Shown: piece after piece, positions 21,801-30,800 of the stretch | Numbering within the stretch: position 1 is the first letter of the stretch | How the letters are laid out: every line of letters begins with the position of its first letter | Source: Chelydra serpentina | Taxonomy: Eukaryota > Chordata > Testudines > Chelydridae | DNA: 64,000 bases | Direction of reading: 5' to 3' | NCBI GenBank assembly: GCA_037349315.1 | Contig: JBAIAC010000214.1 | Span: 620,001-684,000 of the forward strand | Made by a program: the position numbers and the translations under genes | Notes under the pieces: generated by a model | Database searches by the model: none | What the model saw: only the letters and a program-made list of their open reading frames with translations | What the model was told of the DNA's origin: nothing

Positions 21801-24800
21801 GGGCACTGTCTGTGGGGAGCTCCCAGCGACTCCAGCCCCACTTCTCCCAGCAGGGGGCGCTGTGGGGAGCGGGGCAGGGCACTGTCTGTGGGGAGCTCTC
21901 AGCGACTCCAGCCCCACTTCTCCCAGCAGGGGCCGCTGTGGGGAGCGGGGCAGGGCACTGTCTGTGGGGAGCTCTCAGCGACTCCAGCCCCACTTCTCCC
22001 AGCAGGGGGCGCTGTGGGGAGCGGGGCAGGGCACTGTCTATGGGGAGCTCCCAGCGACTCCAGCCCCACTTCTCCCAGCAGGGGGCGCTGTGGGGAGCGG
22101 GGCAGGGCACTGTCTATGGGGAGCTCCCAGCGACTCCAGCCCCACTTCTCCCAGCAGGGGGCGCTGTGGGGAGCGGGGCAGGGCACTGTCTATGGGGAGC
22201 TCCCAGCGACTCCAGCCCCACTTCTCCCAGCAAGGGGCGCTGTGGGGAGCGGGGCAGGGCACTGTCTATGGGGAGCTCCCAGCGACTCCAGCCCCACTTC
22301 TCCCAGCAGGGGGCGCTGTGGGGAGCGGGGCAGGGCACTGTCTATGGGGAGCTCCCAGCGACTCCAGCCCCACTTCTCCCAGCAGGGGGCGCTGTGGGGA
22401 GCGGGGCAGGGCACTGTCTATGGGGAGCTCCCAGCGACTCCAGCCCCACTTCTCCCAGCAGGGGGCGCTGTGGGGAGCGGGGCAGGGCACTGTCTATGGG
22501 GAGCTCCCAGCGACTCCAGCCCCACTTCTCCCAGCAGGGGGCGCTGTGGGGAGCGGGGCAGGGCACTGTCTATGGGGAGCTCCCAGCGACTCCAGCCCCA
22601 CTTCTCCCAGCAGGGGGCGCTGTGGGGAGCGGGGCAGGGCACTGTCTGTGGGGAGCTCCCAGCGACTCCATCCCCACTTCTCCCAGCAGGGGGCGCTGTG
22701 GGGAGAGGGGCAGGGCACTGTCTGTGGGGAGCTCCCAGCGACTCCATCCCCACTTCTCCCAGCAGGGGGCGCTGTGGGGAGAGGGGCAGGGCACTGTCTG
22801 TGGGGAGCTCTCAGCGACTCCAGCCCCACTTCTCCCAGCAGGGGCCGCTGTGGGGAGCGGGGCAGGGCACTGTCTGTGGGGAGCTCTCAGCGACTCCAGC
22901 CCCACTTCTCCCAGCAGGGGGCGCTGTGGGGAGCGGGGCAGGGCACTGTCTGTGGGGAGCTCCCAGCGACTCCAGCCCCACTTCTCCCAGCAGGGGGCGC
23001 TGTGGGGAGCGGGGCAGGGCACTGTCTGTGGGGAGCTCCCAGCGACTCCAGCCCCACTTCTCCCAGCAGGGGGCGCTGTGGGGAGCGGGGCAGGGCACTG
23101 TCTGTGGGGAGCTCCCAGCGACTCCAGCCCCACTTCTCCCAGCAGGGGGCGCTGTGGGGAGCGGGGCAGGGCACTGTCTATGGGGAGCTCCCAGCGACTC
23201 CAGCCCCACTTCTCCCAGCAGGGGGCGCTGTGGGGAGCGGGGCAGGGCACTGTCTATGGGGAGCTCCCAGCGACTCCAGCCCCACTTCTCCCAGCAGGGG
23301 GCTCTGTGGGGAGCGGGGCAGGGCACTGTCTATGGGGAGCTCCCAGCGACTCCAGCCCCACTTCTCCCAGCAGGGGGCGCTGTGGGGAGCGGGGCAGGGC
23401 ACTGTCTATGGGGAGCTCTCAGCGACTCCAGCCCCACTTCTCCCAGCAGGGGGCGCTGTGGGGAGCGGGGCAGGGCACTGTCTATGGGGAGCTCCCAGCG
23501 ACTCCAGCCCCACTTCTCCCAGCAGGGGGCGCTGTGGGGAGAGGGGCAGGGCACTGTCTATGGGGAGCTCCCAGCGACTCCAGCCCCACTTCTCCCAGCA
23601 GGGGGCGCTGTGGGGAGCGGGGCAGGGCACTGTCTATGGGGAGCTCCCAGCGACTCCAGCCCCACTTCTCCCAGCAGGGGGCGCTGTGGGGAGAGGGGCA
23701 GGGCACTGTCTGTGGGGAGCTCCCAGCGACTCCAGCCCCACTTCTCCCAGCAGGGGGCGCTGTGGGGAGCGGGGCAGGGCACTGTCTGTGGGGAGCTCCC
23801 AGCGACTCCAGCCCCACTTCTCCCAGCAGGGGGCGCTGTGGGGAGCGGGGCAGGGCACTGTCTGTGGGGAGCTCCCAGCGACTCCAGCCCCACTTCTCCC
23901 AGCAGGGGGCGCTGTGGGGAGCGGGGCAGGGCACTGTCTGTGGGGAGCTCCCAGCGACTCCAGCCCCACTTCTCCCAGCAGGGGCCGCTGTGGGGAGCGG
24001 GGCAGGGCACTGTCTGTGGGGAGCTCCCAGCGACTCCAGCCCCACTTCTCCCAGCAGGGGGCGCTGTGGGGAGCGGGGCAGGGCACTGTCTATGGGGAGC
24101 TCTCAGCGACTCCAGCCCCACTTCTCCCAGCAGGGGGCGCTGTGGGGAGCGGGGCAGGGCACTGTCTATGGGGAGCTCCCAGCGACTCCAGCCCCACTTC
24201 TCCCAGCAGGGGGCGCTGTGGGGAGCGGGGCAGGGCACTGTCTATGGGGAGCTCCCAGCGACTCCAGCCCCACTTCTCCCAGCAGGGGGCGCTGTGGGGA
24301 GCGGGGCAGGGCACTGTCTATGGGGAGCTCCCAGCGACTCCAGCCCCACTTCTCCCAGCAGGGGGCGCTGTGGGGAGAGGGGCAGGGCACTGTCTATGGG
24401 GAGCTCCCAGCGACTCCAGCCCCACTTCTCCCAGCAGGGGGCGCTGTGGGGAGCGGGGCAGGGCACTGTCTATGGGGAGCTCCCAGCGACTCCAGCCCCA
24501 CTTCTCCCAGCAGGGGGTGCTGTGGGGAGCGGGGCAGGGCACTGTCTATGGGGAACTCTCAGCGACTCCAGCCCCACTTCTCCCAGCAGACGGTGGTGTC
24601 CGCCCGGTGCCCGGTGTGGGAGGGTCTGGGACAGGGCTAGTCGGTGCAGACGTGGTGCACAGAGAAGGCCCCTGGGGCAGGTATCCCTGAGCAGCCCGGC
24701 CCGTGTGTCCCCGTGATGGGGCCCCGCCTGCCGCGCGGGCCCTGAGCTCGGGCCGTACCTTGGTGAGATACGGCCTGGGCAGGTACTTGCTGTGGTGTAT

Positions 24801-27800
24801 GCGGTGCAGCTGCTGCTCCACGCCCAGCAGCAGGTCCCCGCGGTCGCTCCCAAAGGCCAGGCTCTCCGGGATCGTGTTCACCTTGAGGTGCCTGAGGAGA
24901 GAGGCCAGGTGGCCGGGGAGCGTCGATCGGCTCAGCCCCCGTCCCCAGTTCTCACCATCGTAACCCCAGCTAAGCGGCTGTCGGGCCGGGGGCGTTCCCA
25001 GGGAAAGGGAGCAAGGGGCGCGGTCACCGGCCAGCCCTACGGAAGGCCGGACGTTTCCAGCGCTCCCGCCCACCTGCCAGCTTCCCTGTGCGGGGTGAGG
25101 GGACGTATCGGGGGGCGTTTGCCACGGGGCCGAGCAGGCTCAGCCCCCCGGATCCCTGACCTAGTTTAAGACTGTGCAGCTCCAGTCAGTGACAGGGGCA
25201 TGTGGGCCTAGGCATACACCAGCCCCCAGGGCCGTGAGACCCACCCAAAGCCCCCCCAGCGACTGCAGCGTGGGCAGGATCCGGGGAGAGGCCCCGACAG
25301 GCCGCGCTGGCTGGCTTGGCGGGAGCGTATGCCTCTCACCTGAGTAGCTGGTTTTGGGCGTTCCAGACCTTCACCGACCCATCCCTGCTGGCCGACGCAA
25401 AGAGCTTCAGTGTGGGGCAGCAGCACAGGCCTACGGGGCAGGGAAGAGCTGCCATTAAACGGGGAGCCCCCCCCCTCCCCCCCACGCCCCCCGCCTGGGC
25501 CGCTATCCCTCTGCTGGGGCTGGACACCCCCATGGGGCACCATTCTCCGCCCCACAGCCCAGGGTTGGACACGCTCCAGGGGGCACCGCTACCCCTCTGG
25601 ATGCCCAGGCCCACCTCGGACCCCAGGCCCCGACGGGAGGAGCAGCCGCCGGGCAGCAGGGCTCTTACCCGTGATCTCGTCCAGCGGGTCGTCCTCGGGG
25701 CCGTGCTCCCGGCGGCTCTGGGTCAGCAGGTCGTACTGGACGATGCTGTAGGTGGCGCTCTCGGGGTCCTGGACGGCGGTGCCCAGCGTGGAGCCCAGCG
25801 GGCACATGTGCAGCACGGGGTGCTGGCAGGAGAAGCTCAGCAGCAGGCTCAGGCACTCGTCAATGTAGGGGAAGATGCGCCAGATTTTCACCGTGCGATC
25901 GCCACCTGCGCCGGGCAGAGGGGCACTGCCAGGCTGCTCCCACCGCGGGCCACGGCGCCGGCCCCCACCAGCACGGGCGGTACCCTGGCTGGGGCGGTCG
26001 GCTCACAGGGGCCTTGCGGCAAACTGCCCAGACTTCGCCTCCCGGGGGCCCCCGTCACGGAGCCTTTCGTTAGTTTGACGAAACAGGTGAAAGGGACAGA
26101 AATGGGGACAATCCCGCAGCTCCGATGGAGAGCCGGCCCCCCTGGGGACGGGGGAACGTCCTGCCCTCCTCCCGGGATGGGGGGGGACGGGACACCTGGC
26201 CCCCCGGGGTTGGGGAATGGGGGAGTGCCCTGACCTTGGGGGATGAGGGAACGCCCTGCCTGCCCTGCCCCCCCCCTCCCCGGAATGGGGGACGGGGAAA
26301 CTCCCTGCCAGGCCACCCAAGACCTATGGATTCTCCTGCTGACCCCTCTGCCCTGCGGTTCCCTCCCTCTTTAGCCACTGGGTTTTGTGAGCTCTGGGAC
26401 CAGGACTTCTCCAGCCCCCGAGGACCTGGCCCCTGCCCCCTGGGGCCCCGTCCATGACATCGCTGCACAGGGAGGGCTTTGCCCCCCAAGGGTTCCGGGG
26501 GGATCCCTGCCCTGGGCCGGCAGTCACCGGGGGTGCCCAGAAAGCCCTGCTGCCTGGCTCTCGGGGCTCAGTGCACTCACCAGCTGAGATGATCCAGGTG
26601 TCGAAGGGGTAGGCAGCCAGCGCGGTCACCCTCTCCGAGCCGTGAGCTTCCACCTGGTACTGAACGCGCCCGGTGAACCACTGGAGCACGCAGAGCGAGC
26701 CGTCCTCCTGCCCCAGAACTGGCAGGTACCTGCGGGCGACGCACATCACCCGCGGCACAGCCACAAACCACCACTACACCACACCAGCGAACCCACTGGA
26801 CAGGCTGGGGCCACCGGCAGCTGCCCCCAGCCAGCGCTCCTGCCCCGCTCCCCGCAGCACCCCCTGCTGGGAGAGACCGGGGCTGGAGTAGCCAGGAGCT
26901 CTCTGCCCCAGCCAGTGCTCCTGCCCTGGTCCCCGCAGCACCCCCTGCTGAGAGGTCCCTGCCCCGCTCCCCAAATGCCCCCGTCTCCGAGGGGCTGGGG
27001 TGGGGAGCGGTGCTGGGTCTAACCCTTACCTGTTTTTGTCCTGCAGCTTTAGCGGGAGCTGCGTCCGGGACTTCTTGTCCCCTTTCTGCTCCACGATCTC
27101 CTGCCACTGGGCATAGGCCTTCTTGGGGTCCACGAGGTGGCTGTAGAGGAGCAGGCAGCAGGGCCGTGCCGACTCGCTCCAGGGCGCCACCATCTTCTTG
27201 ACGCTCATGGGGTTGACAGCGGCGTTCACCCTCAGGAGCTGGCCCGGCTCCAGCAGCACAAACAGGGTCTCCTTGGGCAGGCAGTAGGCCACCGCCACGG
27301 CCTGGCGGGGCCTGTCCAGCAGCAGCGTGGAGAGGATGCGGCCAGTGTGCGCGGCCACGAGCCGCACGGTGGAGTCCTGGCAGGCGCACACAGCCCGCAC
27401 CGGGAAGCTGCCCACAGCGCTCAGGTCGACGGTACAGAGGCGCGTCACGGCGGCACCCAGCCGGGTGTGCAGGGAATAGAGATGGTTGACCTTCCAAAGG
27501 TCCATGGTGGAGCCGGACAGAGAGACCACGTAACCCCCCTCTGGGTGCGTCTGTAGCTGCTCCACCACCTTGGCCACATGCACTTCGTCCACCTGGTCAA
27601 TGGTCTGCAGGTTCCAGGTGCGAATGGTGCCGTCCTGGGAGGCAGAGAGGATGAAGGGCCCCTGGGGGTAGATGGTCACAGCGGTCACAGGCCCTGCCGG
27701 AGAGGAAGGGAAGGAAGGTAGAGTCAGAGCACTGCCCAGGCTGCCCACTGGGGGGCACTGCCAGTCTGAGGGGCAGGTTTGCTCCCAGACAGGCGTCCCC

Positions 27801-30800
27801 AGTCGAGGGCCACATGGGAGCCAGGGAGCAAGCTTAGTGTGAGGGCAGCGGTGACGTTATTGATTTGAACTGGGACGTGTAGATCATTGTTGTAACTAAG
27901 GTCCTGTAGTGGCACCAAATCTTGTACAAAGGGGGTCAAATGAGGTGTCTAAGCCCAGGTTGTGCTTGGCTGGGTATGATGCTGCTGTCTGGATGTGTGT
28001 CATTTTTTGTATTTAAAGTTATAAGTATTGGCTCTATTCTGTGTATTTCACACTTGGGCTGTGCTTCTGGGTGACACCCCAGACGAGTTAGTTTCAGCTC
28101 TGCCTAGCCTGCTTGATGGCCCATTAAGGACCATCAGCTACACAACTGACCCATTGAGAGAAGGCAGACCCGCCTTGTGACTCAACAAGGTATGCAGGGG
28201 CCTGCCTATGGATGAACTCTGAGGTTTTTCCAGGCCATGTGCTGGACGGCTTGTCTTTGGCAAGAGACTATAAAAAGCTGCTGCAGCTCCTCCATCTTGT
28301 CTTCAATCCTGCTTCATACCTCTGGAGGGACTTTGCTACAAATGGAAACTCTAAACCGGTGGTTCTCAACTGTTGTCTACCGATTCTTCAGGGAAAGCCC
28401 CTGGTGCGCCGGACCAGTTTGTTTACCTGTCACAGCGGCAGGGTTCGGCCAGTCGCGGCTCCCACTGGCTGCGGTTCACCATCCCCGGCCAATGGGGGCT
28501 GTGGCGTGGGCCAGGGGCTGTGCTGTCCACCGCGTCCCGCAGCCCCCATTGGCCTGGACTGGCGAACCGCGGCCAGTGGGAGCCGCGACCGGCCGAACCC
28601 GCCGTCGCGACAGGTAAACAAACCAGCCCGGCGCACCCGGGGCTTTCCCTGAAGAATCAGTGGACCACAGTTGAGAACCACCGCTCTAAACTAAGGTTCT
28701 GAATGACCCATCCCAGCTGTGGATGTTCTCCAGAGACTTGATTTGAACCTGCAGCTTATTCCTTCACTGCTACAAGCCTGAACCAAGAACTTTGCCATTG
28801 CTGTATATAATTGATTCCATTTAACCAATTCTAGCTCTCATCTCTATTTCTTTCCTTTTATGAATAAACCTTTAGATTTTAGATTCTAAAGGATTGGGAA
28901 CAGCGTGATTTGTGGGTATGATCTGATTTGTATATTGACCTGTGGCTGGGGCTCGGTCCTTTGGGATCGGGAGAACCTTTTTTCTTTTACTGGGGTATTG
29001 GTTTTCATAACCATTCATCCCCATAACCAGTGGCACTGGTGGTGATCCTGGGAAACTGGAGTGTCTAAGGGAATTGCTTGTGTGACTTGTGGTTAGCCAG
29101 TGGGGTAAAACCAAAGTCCTCTCTGCCTGGCTGGTTTGCTTTGCCTTGGTGTGCATAGAAACCCCAGCCTTGGGCTGTAACTGCCCTGCTTGAAGCAATT
29201 TGTCCTGAACTGGCACCTCAGTTGGATCCCGCCAGAACCAGCATTGTTACAGCAGCCCCCTCCCCCATCTCCAGGGCCGGGCAGTGGGCAACCAGCAGGG
29301 AGCAGAGGGGGCAGGGGCAGCCCAAGGGCAGTAGAGTCTCTCCCTGCAAGGCAGGGGTCCGCAGCGGGGACCAGAAGCTTCAGAAAGCGCCCCACTCTGC
29401 CCCCCAGGCGGGGAGGGTGCTCGTGGCAGACTGGGCTCAGCCCCTGGCCCTCACCAGTGTGTCCCACGAAGATTGTCTGGATCAGCCAATTCTCGTCCCA
29501 GACCTTGATGGTGGTGTCGCGGGAGGCGGTCACCACGCACGCCCCCGCCTCGCAATAGGCGATGTCAGTGATGGCCCTGGGAGAGAGGCAGCCATGAGCA
29601 CCCCTGCCGGCTCCGGCGTCCCACCCCTCCCAGGGCGCCGCAGGCTGCTGGGCACAGGCAGGGTCACCCCAAGCCCCGGGGCACACGGCGAGTCGCACTG
29701 GTGGCTGGGCCTAGGGGCGCAGACCTGGGGGCCTGGCAGGACTTTCTCAGCTGGAGTGGCTACGAAACACCTGCCCCAGCACCCAGGGATGGGCAGGGAG
29801 GGCTCCGAGAGGGTCCCACAGGCTGCCCCAGCCAGGGCAGGGGCAGCAGCTGCCAGCGCAGACCTCGACCCGGCAGCGCGTGGGCCCGTCTCACTTCACG
29901 AACAGATCGACGAGAGCAGCCTCTGAACGTGAGCGTCAGAGAGACCAGAGGTCCCAGCGCGCGCTGAGGAGTCCCGGCAGGGACGCACAGAACCGGCCAG
30001 CCCCATCCGTCCTCTCGCCCGTGCCAACGCTGGGCACAGCTAGCGAGGGAGGGGAGCTGGGAACCCAGCGCCTCCTGCCCGTCCCCTCCCCATGGAGCAG
30101 CAGCCAGGGCCCAGGCCCTCCTCCGAGGGCGTGAAGTTCCCTAGGGTGCAACGCCGGCGCGCTTTCTTCACCGGGACACCCGGGGCGGGCAGGGCAGCGC
30201 CCCACCCCCTAGAGCAGCCATTACCTGTTGTGAAGGTCCCTCTGGAAGGTCAGTAGCTCCCCTTGGGAGATGTTGAAGGCGGCAACCCCGGTGCCGCAGA
30301 CCGCGAAGCACGTCTGGGGGACGCCGGTGTCCAGGGCCAGCCGGGTGAAGGTGTCGCGAGGGGACAGGCCCTGCTGCACGGTGGCCTGGCACTGCAGCTG
30401 GCGGAAGCCGTAGCGGAAGGCCCAGATGGACAGGCTGCCCGCTCCAGCGGTCACCACCTGATTGAGCTGTGGGCTGTAGCGGCAGCAACGGATGCCATGC
30501 GGCGCCAGCACCTTGGAGAGGACCTCGAAGGCTGGGCCCAGCACCTGCAGGCTGCCCGGGTCCCAGGCCACGTACTTGTTGACCTGGGGGGCGTACTGCA
30601 AGCCGGCGATGGGCTCCGGGGCCCGGGTGCCGCGGCTGAACCAGCCGTCCTCCTTGTGCAGGTGCAGCTGGCCGTCCGCGTCCAGCACCACGAAGAGGCC
30701 GGTGCTGCTGTTGTAGGCGACGTGGCGCACGGGCTGGGGGAAGCTGAGGTGACGCAGGTGCTGGAGGCCGTGGGTCAGCTGGAGAGCCTTCAGCTCTTCC

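Noticed and set aside
19923..24591. CRISPR array
   Set aside because: The repeats are directly contiguous without unique spacers, and the context is vertebrate.
19574..24716. Plus-strand ORFs of about 1,600-1,690 codons in all three frames
   Set aside because: They result from a stop-free 76-bp tandem unit; three overlapping frames encode the same permuted repeat, and the gene on this locus runs on the other strand.
19886..24853. Ladder of 74- to 263-codon minus-strand ORFs across the array
   Set aside because: Periodic by-products of the 76-bp unit; no splice signals or protein family.
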